Notes: generated from the sequence alone by a model not told the origin. DNA of 64,000 bases from Blastococcus sp. VKM Ac-2987 (GCF_026967805.1 NZ_JAPVBG010000001.1:1674047-1738046), one strand, 5' to 3'. Counted from the first letter of the stretch, positions 26,110 through 34,285 are shown. Program-made: numbers and translations.

Positions 26110-27207
26110 ATGCTCGGCACGCGCACGGTGCGCCTCCCGGATTGCCGGCCACTGCTCGCCGACGCCGACGACCTGACCCTGGTCTTCCAGCCGATCGTGG
26201 ACCTCGCGGCCGCGACGATCGTGGGCTACGAGGCCCTGGCCCGCTTCCCCGGCGCCGCCGGGCCCGACGTGTGGTTCGCCGCCGCTGCCGAGGCCGGCAT
26301 CTCCGCCGAGCTCGAGGCGCTGGCCATCCACCGGGCCATGGCCGCCGTCGACGCGCTGCCGCCCGGCACGTTCCTGACCGTCAACGTCAGCCCCCACCTG
26401 CTCGGCGCCGACGTCGTCCAGGAGGCGCTGTCGGTCCGCGCCGACCTCCACCGCGTGGTCGTCGAGCTCACCGAGCACACCCAGGTGGACGACCTCGGGT
26501 GCCTGCGCCGGCAGACCGACGCGCTGCGCGAGCGCGGCGCGCTGATCGCCGTCGACGACGCCGGCAGCGGCTACTCCGGGCTCCAGCAGCTGGCCGCCGT
26601 CCGCCCTCAGCTGGTCAAGCTCGACCGGGCGCTGGTCGCCGACGTGGACAGCGACCCGGTCCGCATGGCGCTGGCCGAGATGATCGGGGAGTTCGCCGGC
26701 CGCATCGACGCCTGGCTGCTCGCCGAAGGCGTGGAGACCACGGCCGAGCTGGCCGCGTTCGCCCGGCTCGGCGTCCCGCTCGCCCAGGGATGGCTGCTCG
26801 GCCGCCCGGCCCCGGAGTTCCGGCCGCTCGACCCCGACGTCGCCCGGCTGGTGCGCACCCAGGTCGCCCGCGCCCGGCTGACCGAGAGCGTCGCCAGCCT
26901 GCTGCGCCCCGTGCGCCGGTACGAGGCCGGCGAGGACACCCACGCGGTCGCGCCCGCCGTGCTGGTCGGCCCGCACGGGGAACCGGCCGCCCTGCTGCTG
27001 AGCGACCCGCGGACGGGCGAGGTCTACACCTCCCCCGTCTCCCTGCGGGTGCACCCGTCGACCGGCATCGACGACACCCTCCGGCGGGCGCTCACCCGCC
27101 CCCCGGCACAGCGGTTCGACCCCGTCGTCTGCACCGACCCGACCGGCGACGTCCTCGGCCTGCTGCGGATCGAGGACCTCGCCACCGCGGCCCGCGCCGC
27201 GCGCTGA
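26110..27207 (+). CDS. EAL-domain c-di-GMP phosphodiesterase
   Basis: 365 residues. EAL domain about residues 20-240 with the catalytic set intact: YEALARF, VNVSP (Asn), VELTEH (Glu), AVDDAGSGYSG (Asp-Asp, where DDFGTG is more usual), LVKLDR (Lys), LAEGVETTAEL (Glu) and QGW. A C-terminal 110-residue part (EPAALLLSD, GDVLGLLRIEDL) may be a CBS-like or GAF-like regulatory unit. No membrane segment. It should hydrolyse c-di-GMP to pGpG, opposing the GGDEF proteins at 54805, 56478 and 61971. Start ATG 26110 has no clear ribosome-binding site. Confidence 0.88.
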   Translation: MLGTRTVRLPDCRPLLADADDLTLVFQPIVDLAAATIVGYEALARFPGAAGPDVWFAAAAEAGISAELEALAIHRAMAAVDALPPGTFLTVNVSPHLLGADVVQEALSVRADLHRVVVELTEHTQVDDLGCLRRQTDALRERGALIAVDDAGSGYSGLQQLAAVRPQLVKLDRALVADVDSDPVRMALAEMIGEFAGRIDAWLLAEGVETTAELAAFARLGVPLAQGWLLGRPAPEFRPLDPDVARLVRTQVARARLTESVASLLRPVRRYEAGEDTHAVAPAVLVGPHGEPAALLLSDPRTGEVYTSPVSLRVHPSTGIDDTLRRALTRPPAQRFDPVVCTDPTGDVLGLLRIEDLATAARAAR

Positions 27208-27217
27208 CCTCCCCACG

Positions 27218-27237
27218 ACGGTCACCCGATCGGGTGA
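27218..27237. promoter_or_regulatory. perfect 20-bp palindrome
   Basis: GGTCACCCGATCGGGTGACC, identical on both strands, 11 nt after the EAL stop and 33 nt before the DUF1059 start. A palindrome without a loop is a better protein-binding site than a terminator; either role is inference. Confidence 0.5.
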
Positions 27238-27270
27238 CCGGCCCTCGATCCGGCAAGGAGCGCCCCACCC

Positions 27271-27444
27271 GTGAAGACCTTCCACTGCGGCGACATCATC
27301 CCCGGCTGCGCCGCCTCGTTCACCGCTGCCGACGACGACGGGATCCTGGTGCAGACCCGCCGGCACGCGGTCGAGGCGCACGGGGCCGCCGAACCCGGCT
27401 CGGGCTCGGACGTGCTGGTCCTCCCGGAGATCCGGACCCGCTGA
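27271..27444 (+). CDS. DUF1059 domain protein
   Basis: 57 residues, start GTG 27271 with AAGGAG about 10 bases before. MKTFHCGDIIPGCAASF matches the start of the DUF1059 family, with the two Cys (residues 6 and 13) that may bind a metal, followed by ILVQTRRHAVEAHG. Family members are small, soluble and uncharacterised; often found in actinobacteria and archaea. Probably monocistronic between the palindrome at 27218 and a G+C-rich hairpin near 27459-27472. Confidence 0.8.
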   Translation: MKTFHCGDIIPGCAASFTAADDDGILVQTRRHAVEAHGAAEPGSGSDVLVLPEIRTR

Positions 27445-27774
27445 GCCCGGCGCCGGCGCGGGCATGCGCCCGGCCGGTCCCGCCCCCGGGCGCCTGACGC
27501 CCTCGCCGGCGCCGGCCGGCCCCGTCGCACGCCCGGGACTGCTGTGACCGACGTGTCACCTGCAGGCTTCCCGGCACCCCCCGCTGGCCAGACCGGCGGG
27601 CGGCATGACACCGTGCCCCCGGCCCGGCCTCCCGCGAGACCGGGCGCTCCTCGTGCCCCGCGCCACCCGCGCGAGCATCGGGGAACCCCGCCCGCGCTCC
27701 GCGCGTCAGGGGGAAGGAGCCGGCTGCGTGCCGAGATCACGGCACCCGCCACCGCCTACGGAAAGGTTGCACAC
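27445..27774. other. 330-bp intergenic region upstream of the HU gene
   Basis: No gene seen in either strand. It holds a short CGGGC/GCCCG hairpin (27459-27472) that may end the DUF1059 transcript, a small inverted repeat GTGAC/GTCAC at 27544-27559, and the leader of the HU gene. HU genes are abundantly expressed and the promoter should be here, but I could not identify a convincing -35/-10 pair. Confidence 0.5.
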
Positions 27775-28059
27775 ATGAACAAGGCCGAACTGGTCTCCGC
27801 CATCGCCAAGCGCGCCGACGTCCCGGCCTCGACGGTCGACTCGGTCCTCGCCGGCCTGCAGGACGAGCTCGTCGACGCCATCACCCGCGGGGAGAAGGTC
27901 GCCGTCTCGGGCCTCCTCACCGTCGAGCGGACCCAGCGCTCCGCCCGCAGCGGCCGCAACCCGCAGACCGGCGAGACCATCGACATCCCCGCGGCCAACA
28001 CCGTCAAGGTGACCGCCGGCTCGAACCTCAAGAAGGCCGCCAGCTCCGTCCCGGTCTGA
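27775..28059 (+). CDS. HU-family DNA-binding protein
   Basis: 94 residues, nucleoid-associated protein that bends DNA. Begins MNKAELVSAIAKRADVP; dimerisation helices 1-45, then the DNA-binding arm region SGLLTVERTQRSARSGRNPQTGE with the Pro-containing RNPQTG turn that intercalates into the minor groove. It lacks the long Lys/Ala-rich C-terminal tail of mycobacterial HupB, so it is a short bacterial-type HU. Start ATG 27775 with GGAAAGG before it. Confidence 0.95.
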   Translation: MNKAELVSAIAKRADVPASTVDSVLAGLQDELVDAITRGEKVAVSGLLTVERTQRSARSGRNPQTGETIDIPAANTVKVTAGSNLKKAASSVPV

Positions 28060-28064
28060 GCGCA

Positions 28065-28097
28065 GGTCGGGTCCGCCGCCGGGCGGGCGCGCCGACC
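28065..28097 (+). terminator. candidate terminator after HU gene
   Basis: GGTCGG (28065-28070) pairs with CCGACC (28092-28097) around a G+C-rich internal region that can itself fold. Weak outer stem only. Confidence 0.35.
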
Positions 28098-28186
28098 CCG
28101 TGTGTCCGGGCTCACAACGGCGTGAGTCAGGATGCCGGTCGAGGCGTCGCCCGGCGGCGGACGGCGCCCGGGACCCGGAGGTGTGC

Positions 28187-29443
28187 GTGAGCGACGAACT
28201 GCAGGTGGTCACCGACCCGGCCGAGGTGGGCATGGACCCCACCCGCCTGGGACGCATCGACGATCGGCTCGCCCGCTACGTGGAGGACGGCCAGCTGCCC
28301 GGCTTCCTGGTCACGGTCGCCCGCCACGGCGAGCTGGTGCACGTCGGGCGCTACGGCTCCCGCGACGTGGAGAACGGCCGCCCCGTCGAGCTGGACACCC
28401 GGTGGCGCATCTTCTCGATGACGAAGCCGGTCACCTCGGTCGCGGCGATGATGCTGTACGAGGAAGGCGCCTTCCAGCTCACCGACCCGATCGCGCGGTG
28501 GCTGCCGGAGTTCGCCGAGACCCGCGTGTACGTGGCCGGGTCGACGATGAAGCCGGTGACCAGCCCCCAGGTCGAGCCCATCCGGATCTGGCACCTGCTG
28601 ACCCACATGTCCGGGCTCACCTACGGCTTCCACCACGCACACCCCGTCGACGCCATGTACCGCGCGATGGGCCACGAGTGGGGCACCCCGCCGGGCGCCG
28701 ACTCCGCCGAGGTGTGCCGGCAGTGGGCCTCGGTGCCCCTGGTCTTCCAGCCGGGCAGCGAGTGGAACTACGGCGTCTCCACCGACGTGCTCGGCCGGCT
28801 GGTGGAGGTCGTCTCCGGGCAGCCGCTGGACGAGTTCTTCGAGTCTCGCATCTTCGCGCCGCTCGGCATGGCCGAGACGTCGTTCGGGCTGCGTCCCGAG
28901 GACGACCCCGACACCCTGGCCCGGCTCTACGCCGCCACCCCCGGGCAGCCCGGCGGCGCCGCCACCGGCTTCGCCCCGCTCGACGCCATGGGGCAGGCCG
29001 CGCTGCAGAAGCCCGCGTTCCTCTCCGGCGGCGGCGGACTGGTCTCCACCGCCGGGGACTACCTGCGCTTCATCGAGATGCTCCGCCGCGGCGGGACGTA
29101 CGACGGCGGCCGGCTGCTCGGGCCGCGCACGCTGTCCCACATGGTCAGCAACCACATCCCGGGCGGGCAGGACCTGGAGACCTTCGGCCGGCCGCTGTTC
29201 GCCGAGACGCCGCTGCGCGGGGTGGGCTTCGGCCTCGGGTTCTCGATGATCATCGACCCGGCGCGCTACGGCGTCGTCTCCAGCGTCGGCGACTACAGCT
29301 GGGGCGGGGCGGCGTCGACGGCGTTCTACGTCGACCCGGTCGAGGACCTCACCGTCAGCTTCTACACGCAGCTGCTGCCCTCGAGCACGTTGCCGATCCG
29401 CAACTACCTGCGCCAGCTGGTCAACCAGTCCATCGTCGACTGA
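28187..29443 (+). CDS. serine hydrolase, beta-lactamase family (class C/EstB-like)
   Basis: 418 residues, start GTG 28187 with GGAGG six bases before. S-x-x-K motif in FSMTKPV (Ser near residue 84), the Tyr motif in WNYGVSTDVLGRL, and the late WGG motif in YSWGGAASTAFY in place of K-T-G. This set is typical of family VIII esterases and D-aminopeptidase-like hydrolases, not of true antibiotic-degrading beta-lactamases. No signal peptide, so probably cytosolic. Natural substrate unknown. Confidence 0.88.
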   Translation: MSDELQVVTDPAEVGMDPTRLGRIDDRLARYVEDGQLPGFLVTVARHGELVHVGRYGSRDVENGRPVELDTRWRIFSMTKPVTSVAAMMLYEEGAFQLTDPIARWLPEFAETRVYVAGSTMKPVTSPQVEPIRIWHLLTHMSGLTYGFHHAHPVDAMYRAMGHEWGTPPGADSAEVCRQWASVPLVFQPGSEWNYGVSTDVLGRLVEVVSGQPLDEFFESRIFAPLGMAETSFGLRPEDDPDTLARLYAATPGQPGGAATGFAPLDAMGQAALQKPAFLSGGGGLVSTAGDYLRFIEMLRRGGTYDGGRLLGPRTLSHMVSNHIPGGQDLETFGRPLFAETPLRGVGFGLGFSMIIDPARYGVVSSVGDYSWGGAASTAFYVDPVEDLTVSFYTQLLPSSTLPIRNYLRQLVNQSIVD

Positions 29444-29453
29444 TCCCCCGCAG

Positions 29454-29513
29454 GGCATAGGAGGCTTTGCCTACGGTTCCAGGGTGCGATCCGTAGGCAA
29501 AGCCTCCTATGCC
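29454..29513. repeat. 60-bp hairpin element, family B copy 1
   Basis: Perfect 23-bp inverted repeat (29454-29476 with 29491-29513) and a 14-nt loop, starting GGCATAGGAGGCTTTGCC. It lies between two convergent genes and can terminate both. A second, less perfect copy of the same length is at 49766-49825. Confidence 0.85.
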
Positions 29514-29529
29514 TGGCTGGGGGCGCCGG

Positions 29530-29991
29530 CTACAGGTAGCGGCGGTAGACGACGGTGGCGACCATCGCCGGCTTGGTGCCGCCCTCGATCTCCATGGTGA
29601 CGGCGAGGTTCATCTGCACGCCGCCCTCGAAGGGGGTGGCCGCCTCGAGCGTGGCCCCGGCCCGCACCTTCGCGCCCACCGGCACCGGCGAGGGGAAGCG
29701 CACCTTCTCCGTGCCGTAGTTGACGCCCATGCGGAACCCGGTGATCTCCACGATCTGCGGCATCAGGTCGGGCACCAGCGACAACGTCAGGTAGCCGTGC
29801 GCGATCGGCCCGCCGAACGGGCTCTCCTTCTTCGCCCGCTCCGGGTCCACGTGGATCCACTGGTGGTCACCGGTCGCGTCGGCGAACTGGTTCACCTGCT
29901 CCTGCGTGATCGTCACCCAGTCGCTGTAGCCCAGGTGCTGACCCACCAGGCCCTGGACCCCCTCGACGCCCTCGGCCGTCGTCTGCGCCAT
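29530..29991 (-). CDS. MaoC family dehydratase (single hot-dog)
   Basis: 153 residues. Hydratase-2 motif DATGDHQWIHVD followed by FGGPIAHGYLTLSL gives the catalytic Asp and His. Similar to NodN/HtdZ-type (R)-enoyl-CoA hydratases that act on free enoyl-CoA. Start ATG 29991 with GGAGG eight bases before; longer readings cover the divergent gene. Faces folP2-like on the other strand and ends at the family B hairpin. Partner enzymes may be the lipid genes elsewhere in the window. Confidence 0.9.
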   Translation of the reverse strand: MAQTTAEGVEGVQGLVGQHLGYSDWVTITQEQVNQFADATGDHQWIHVDPERAKKESPFGGPIAHGYLTLSLVPDLMPQIVEITGFRMGVNYGTEKVRFPSPVPVGAKVRAGATLEAATPFEGGVQMNLAVTMEIEGGTKPAMVATVVYRRYL

Positions 29992-30061
29992 CTGCTCTGC
30001 CTCCTCGTGCACGGTCTGGTTGGCTGACTCCACCACACACCACCATGGGACGGGGAGCGGG

Positions 30062-30922
30062 TTGCTGCGACTGGGAGCCCTCGACGTGCCCGACGGACGG
30101 TTCGTCGTCATGGCGATCGTCAACCGGACCCCCGACTCGTTCTACGACCGCGGGGCCACCTACGAGCTGGCCGCCGCCGTCGAGCGGGTGGACCGGGTCG
30201 TCGCGGAGGGCGCGGACATGGTCGACGTCGGCGGGGTGAAGGCCGCCCCCGGCGAGGAGGTCTCCCCCGCCGAGGAGGTGCGCCGGACCGTCGACCTGGT
30301 GGCCGCGATCCGGGCCGCGCACCCGGCCCTGCCGATCTCGATCGACACCTGGCGGGCGGAGGTGGCCCGGGAGGTGCTCGCCGCGGGCGCTGACGTCGTC
30401 AACGACGCCTGGGGCGGGGTGGACCCATCGCTCGCCGCCGTCGCGGCCGCGGCCGGCGCCGGCATCGTCTGCACGCACGCCGGCGGGCTGCCGCCCCGCA
30501 CCCGGCCGCACCGGGTGGCCTACGACGACGTCGTCGCCGACATCGTCGCCCGGACGACGGCGCTGGCCGAGGCGGCCGTCGCCGCGGGCGTGGACCGGGA
30601 GCGGGTGGTGATCGACCCGGGCCACGACTTCGGCAAGAACACCCGGCACTCGCTGGAGGCCACCCGGCGGCTGGGCGAGCTGACCGCCACCGGCTGGCCG
30701 GTCCTCGTGGCGCTGTCGAACAAGGACTTCGTCGGCGAGACGCTCGACGTCCCGCTCGAGCAGCGGCTCACCGGCACGCTGGCGGCGACGGCGGTGAGCG
30801 CCTGGCTGGGCGCCCGGGTGTTCCGGGTGCACGACGTCGCGCCCACCCGGCAGACGCTGGACATGGTCGCCTCGATCCAGGGCACCCGCCCGCCGGTGCG
30901 CACCGTCCGCGGCCTGGCCTGA
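30062..30922 (+). CDS. folP2: dihydropteroate synthase-like protein, FolP2 type
   Basis: 286 residues, TIM barrel. Pterin-synthase motifs MAIVNRTPDSFYDRGATY, DVGGVKAAPGEEV, SIDTWRAEV, VNDAWGGVD, PGHDFGKNT and ALSNKDFVGETL; ends VRTVRGLA like mycobacterial FolP2. The normal DHPS motif DVGGEST/RPG is DVGGVKAAPG here, a FolP2 feature. Family knowledge: mycobacterial FolP2 does not replace FolP1 in folate synthesis, so the true reaction is uncertain. Start TTG 30062 after GGGGAG is preferred; TTG 30020 is possible. Neither is strong. Confidence 0.85.
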   Translation: MLRLGALDVPDGRFVVMAIVNRTPDSFYDRGATYELAAAVERVDRVVAEGADMVDVGGVKAAPGEEVSPAEEVRRTVDLVAAIRAAHPALPISIDTWRAEVAREVLAAGADVVNDAWGGVDPSLAAVAAAAGAGIVCTHAGGLPPRTRPHRVAYDDVVADIVARTTALAEAAVAAGVDRERVVIDPGHDFGKNTRHSLEATRRLGELTATGWPVLVALSNKDFVGETLDVPLEQRLTGTLAATAVSAWLGARVFRVHDVAPTRQTLDMVASIQGTRPPVRTVRGLA

Positions 30923-30953
30923 CCCCGTGATGATCTGGTGACCTGATCGTTCC

Positions 30954-31041
30954 GGGTCCTGGCTCACGGTCGACGGTGAGCCAGGACCCCAGGTGGTGAG
31001 CCAGGACCCCGGGCGGTGAGCCACGAGCGCGCGCGGTGAGC
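30954..31041. repeat. tandem 20-bp repeats with one inverted unit
   Basis: GTGAGCCAGGACCCC begins at 30976 and recurs at 30996, a diverged unit at 31016 and a stub GTGAGC at 31036: period 20 bp. An inverted copy GGGTCCTGGCTCAC at 30954-30967 pairs perfectly over 14 bp with the first unit (30976-30989), forming a hairpin directly after folP2. No gene lies in 30923-31087. Confidence 0.7.
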
Positions 31042-31074
31042 ACGTCTCGTCGCGGGCCGGCCGGCGCCCCCCGC

Positions 31075-31080
31075 TACGTT
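31075..31080 (+). promoter_or_regulatory. -10 box, leaderless start of the PaaI-like gene
   Basis: TACGTT ends 7 nt before ATG 31088; no ribosome-binding site is present. Confidence 0.55.
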
Positions 31081-31087
31081 CCTCCCC

Positions 31088-31513
31088 ATGTCCGCCACCG
31101 GGTTCCTGACCGCCGACGAGCTCAACCGCCTGCTGCCGGGCACCTTCCCGGGCCTGCTGGGGATCGTCGTCGACAGCCACGAGCCCGGGACGTTGACCTC
31201 GCACCTCGACATCCGCCCGGAGCTGCTCGCACCCAACGGGTACCTGCACGCCGGCACCGTCGTCACGCTGGCCGACACCAGCTGCGGGCTGCCCACCCGG
31301 GCGCTGCTCCCCGAGGGGTCCAGCGGCTTCACCACGATCGAGCTGAAGAGCAACCACCTGAGCACCGCGCGCGAGGGGCGGATCGCCTGCACGGCGACCA
31401 ACGTGCACGCCGGGCGGACGACGCAGGTCTGGGACGCCGTGGTCAGCAACGCGGACAGCGGCAAGACGATCGCGCTGTTCCGCTGCACGCAGTCGGTGCT
31501 GTGGCCCCGCTGA
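31088..31513 (+). CDS. PaaI family thioesterase
   Basis: 141 residues, single hot-dog thioesterase of acyl-CoA. Signature LLAPNGYLHAGTVVTLADTSCG (here Asn-Gly-x-x-His-Ala-Gly), TTIELKSNHL and an AREGRI-containing strand, as in PaaI/YbgC-like enzymes that hydrolyse aryl- or acyl-CoA. Starts at ATG 31088, probably leaderless. Next to a 4-coumarate-type CoA ligase gene; the two may act on related CoA esters, one making and one relieving them. Confidence 0.88.
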   Translation: MSATGFLTADELNRLLPGTFPGLLGIVVDSHEPGTLTSHLDIRPELLAPNGYLHAGTVVTLADTSCGLPTRALLPEGSSGFTTIELKSNHLSTAREGRIACTATNVHAGRTTQVWDAVVSNADSGKTIALFRCTQSVLWPR

Positions 31514-31600
31514 TCGGGCGAACCGGCCGGTAACCCCCTTGTGAGCGGGAGCACCGGGAATGTGAGACTGGCGCCACACACCGTTCGAGGAGGAACACCT

Positions 31601-33196
31601 GTGGCTCTGGCCAGCCGTTATCCCGACGTCGAGATCCCGAACGTCTCCGTCCCCGAGTTCGTCCTGGCAGCAGGCCGGGAGAAGCCCGACGCACCGGCAC
31701 TGATCGACGGCCTCAAGGGCGACGTCATCACGCACGGCCAGCTGGCCCAGTACGTCGACCGGGTCGCGGCGAACCTGCACGCCCGCGGGCTGCGCAAGGG
31801 CGACGTCGTCGCCGTCTTCTGCCCGAACACCCCCTGGTTCCCGGTGGTGTTCCACGGCATCGCGGCCGCCGGCTGCGTCATGAGCCCGATCAACTCGCTC
31901 TACACGCCCGACGAGATCGCCTTCCAGCTGAAGGACTCCGGCGCGAAGATCCTGATCACCATCGGGCTGTTCATGGACCGCGCCACCGCGGCCGTGGAGA
32001 AGACGCCGCTGGACGAGATCATCGTCCTGGACGGCGCCGAGGGGCACGCCAACCTGTTCGACCTGCTCGGCGCCGACGCGCCGTCGGTCCAGGTGGACAT
32101 CGACCCGGCCAACGACCTGGTGACGCTCCCCTACTCCAGCGGCACCACGGGCCTGCCCAAGGGCGTCATGCTCACCCACCGCAACCTGGTGTCGAACGTG
32201 GCGCAGTGCCTGCCGCTGCTCAAGACCGGCTCCGACGAGCGGATCATCGCCGTGCTGCCGTTCTTCCACATCTACGGCCTCACCGTGCTGATGAACCAGG
32301 GCCTGGCGCTGGGCGGCGCCGTGGTGACCCTCCCCCGGTTCGACCTGGAGGACTTCCTCCGCACGATCCAGGACCAGAAGATCACCCGCGCCTTCGTGGC
32401 GCCGCCCATCCTCCTGGCCCTGGCCAAGCACCCGCTGGTCGACCAGTACGACCTCAGCTCGCTGAACTCCATCCTCTCCGGGGCCGCCCCCCTCGACGAG
32501 CAGCTCGCGCTGTCCGCCCAGGAGCGGCTGCGCAAGGGCGCCGACAGCGGCGTCGTGGTGGGCCAGGGGTACGGGATGACCGAGCTGTCCCCGGTCTCGC
32601 ACACCACCCCCGACATCGACGCCCAGCCGCCGGGGGCCTCCATCGACGTGCCCAAGGGCTCGGTCGGCTTCGCCATCCCCAACACCGAGTGCCGGCTGAT
32701 CGACCCGTCCACCGGCGAGGACGCCGCCGAGGGCGAGCGCGGCGAGCTGTGGGTGCGCGGGCCGCAGGTGATGAAGGGGTACCTCAACAACCCCGATGCC
32801 ACGGCGGCGACCCTCGACCCCGACGGCTGGCTGCACACCGGTGACGTGGCCGTGGTCGACGAGAACGGCTGCTACACCGTGGTCGACCGGGTCAAGGAGC
32901 TGATCAAGTACAAGGGCTACCAGGTGGCCCCGGCCGAGCTCGAGGCCGTGCTGATCAACCACCCGGAGATCGCCGACGCCGCGGTCATCGGCGTGCCGGA
33001 GAAGGAGAGCGGCGAGGAGCTGCCGAAGGCGTTCGTCGTCCGCGCGCCCGGCTCGGAGCTGACCGAGGACGCCGTCAAGGCCTACATGGCCGAGAAGGTG
33101 GCCCCGCACAAGAAGATCCGGTTCGTCGAGTTCATCGAGCAGGTGCCGAAGTCGGCGGCCGGCAAGATCCTGCGCAAGGACCTCAAGAACCGCTGA
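31601..33196 (+). CDS. acyl/aryl-CoA ligase, 4-coumarate-CoA ligase family
   Basis: 531 residues, ANL superfamily. P-loop-like YSSGTTGLPKGVMLTHRN (about residue 180), GYGMTELSPVSH, the hinge/core WLHTGDVAVVDENG, DRVKELIKYKGYQVAPAEL and the C-terminal catalytic Lys in PKSAAGKILRKDL. Activates a carboxylic acid via acyl-AMP and transfers it to CoA. Start GTG 31601 with GAGGAGG seven bases before. Aromatic versus fatty-acid substrate cannot be decided; sequence is closest in pattern to bacterial FadD/4CL-like enzymes. Ends at a strong hairpin. Confidence 0.92.
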   Translation: MALASRYPDVEIPNVSVPEFVLAAGREKPDAPALIDGLKGDVITHGQLAQYVDRVAANLHARGLRKGDVVAVFCPNTPWFPVVFHGIAAAGCVMSPINSLYTPDEIAFQLKDSGAKILITIGLFMDRATAAVEKTPLDEIIVLDGAEGHANLFDLLGADAPSVQVDIDPANDLVTLPYSSGTTGLPKGVMLTHRNLVSNVAQCLPLLKTGSDERIIAVLPFFHIYGLTVLMNQGLALGGAVVTLPRFDLEDFLRTIQDQKITRAFVAPPILLALAKHPLVDQYDLSSLNSILSGAAPLDEQLALSAQERLRKGADSGVVVGQGYGMTELSPVSHTTPDIDAQPPGASIDVPKGSVGFAIPNTECRLIDPSTGEDAAEGERGELWVRGPQVMKGYLNNPDATAATLDPDGWLHTGDVAVVDENGCYTVVDRVKELIKYKGYQVAPAELEAVLINHPEIADAAVIGVPEKESGEELPKAFVVRAPGSELTEDAVKAYMAEKVAPHKKIRFVEFIEQVPKSAAGKILRKDLKNR

Positions 33197-33204
33197 GCAC
33201 GGCC

Positions 33205-33243
33205 GACGGCGCCGCGTCCCTCCCCGGAGGGCGCGGCGCCGTC
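33205..33243 (+). terminator. terminator of the CoA ligase gene
   Basis: 12-bp perfect stem GACGGCGCCGCG (33205-33216) with 33232-33243, continued inward by CCCTCC/GGAGGG. Confidence 0.75.
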
Positions 33244-33279
33244 GCGCGTCTCGGTGGGCAGCTCCCCCGCGGGGCTCCC

Positions 33280-33285
33280 TAAGGT
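33280..33285 (+). promoter_or_regulatory. -10 box, leaderless start of the quinone oxidoreductase gene
   Basis: TAAGGT ends 7 nt before ATG 33293. Confidence 0.55.
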
Positions 33286-33292
33286 CGGGGGC

Positions 33293-34285
33293 ATGCGCGC
33301 GGTGACGATCAGCGAACCCGGTGGCCCCGAGGTGCTCGGCTGGGGCGAGGTGCCCGATCCGGTCTGCGGCCCCGGCGAGGTGATCGTGGACGTCGCCGCC
33401 ACCGCGGTGAACCGGGCCGACCTGCTGCAGCGGCAGGGCTTCTACGCGCCGCCGGCGGGCACCAGCGACATCCTGGGCCTGGAGTGCAGCGGCATCCTCA
33501 GCGAGATCGGCGAGGGCGTCACCGGCTGGTCGGTCGGCGACGAGGTGTGCGCACTGCTGGCCGGCGGCGGGTACGCCGAGCGGGTCGCCGTCCCCGCCGT
33601 CCAGGTGCTGCCCAAGCCCTCCGGCGTGGAGCTGGCCACCGCGGCCGCCCTCCCGGAGGTCGTCTGCACCGTCTGGTCGAACGTCTTCCAGCTGGCCGGC
33701 CTGCGCAAGGGCGACTCCTTCCTCGTCCACGGGGGCTCCAGCGGCATCGGCACCATGGCGATCCAGCTGGCGGCCCGCGCCGGCGCCCGCGTGCTCACCA
33801 CCGCGGGCACCGCCGCGAAGCTCGACGTCTGCCGCGAGCTGGGCGCCGAGGTGGGGATCAACTACCGCGAGGAGGACTTCGTCGAGCGGGTGGCGGAGGC
33901 GACCGGCGGCCGGGGGGTCGACGTCGTCCTGGACAACATGGGCGCGAAGTACCTGGCCCGCAACGTGGCCGCCCTGGCCGACGGCGGCCGGCTGGTGATC
34001 ATCGGCATGCAGGGTGGCGCCAGGGCGGAGCTCGACATCAACGCCCTGCTGCGCAAGCGCGGCTCGGTGCACGCCACCGCGCTGCGCTCCCGGCCGGCGA
34101 CCGGACCCGGCGGCAAGGCCGACATCGTCGCTGCGGTGCGGCACGACGTGTGGCCCGACGTCGAGCGCGGCGTCGTCCGGCCGATCGTGGACCGGCGGCT
34201 GCCCATGTCCCGGGCCGCCGAGGCGCACCGGGTGGTCGAGGCCAGCGAGCACGTCGGCAAGGTGCTGCTGCTTCCCGGCGACTGA
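33293..34285 (+). CDS. NAD(P)H-quinone oxidoreductase, zinc-independent MDR family (PIG3-like)
   Basis: 330 residues. N-terminal GroES-like part with NRADLLQRQGFYAPPAG, a hallmark of the PIG3/TP53I3-type quinone reductases; ECSG, then Rossmann fold with VHGGSSGIGTMAIQLA for NADPH. The zinc-binding Cys/His set of alcohol dehydrogenases is absent. Reduces quinones or enals by one- or two-electron hydride transfer. Leaderless start at ATG 33293. Converges on the class V aminotransferase gene with 16 nt between stops. Confidence 0.9.
   Translation: MRAVTISEPGGPEVLGWGEVPDPVCGPGEVIVDVAATAVNRADLLQRQGFYAPPAGTSDILGLECSGILSEIGEGVTGWSVGDEVCALLAGGGYAERVAVPAVQVLPKPSGVELATAAALPEVVCTVWSNVFQLAGLRKGDSFLVHGGSSGIGTMAIQLAARAGARVLTTAGTAAKLDVCRELGAEVGINYREEDFVERVAEATGGRGVDVVLDNMGAKYLARNVAALADGGRLVIIGMQGGARAELDINALLRKRGSVHATALRSRPATGPGGKADIVAAVRHDVWPDVERGVVRPIVDRRLPMSRAAEAHRVVEASEHVGKVLLLPGD

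Noticed and set aside
28187-29443. Antibiotic resistance beta-lactamase
   Set aside because: No signal peptide and WGG instead of KTG; fits family VIII esterases.
30976-31041. Direct repeats considered as a CRISPR array
   Set aside because: Units are contiguous 20-mers without spacers, degenerate at the end, and no cas gene is present.
29867-34252. 1461-codon open frame on the minus strand
   Set aside because: Covers four well-supported plus-strand genes and contains only low-complexity sequence.
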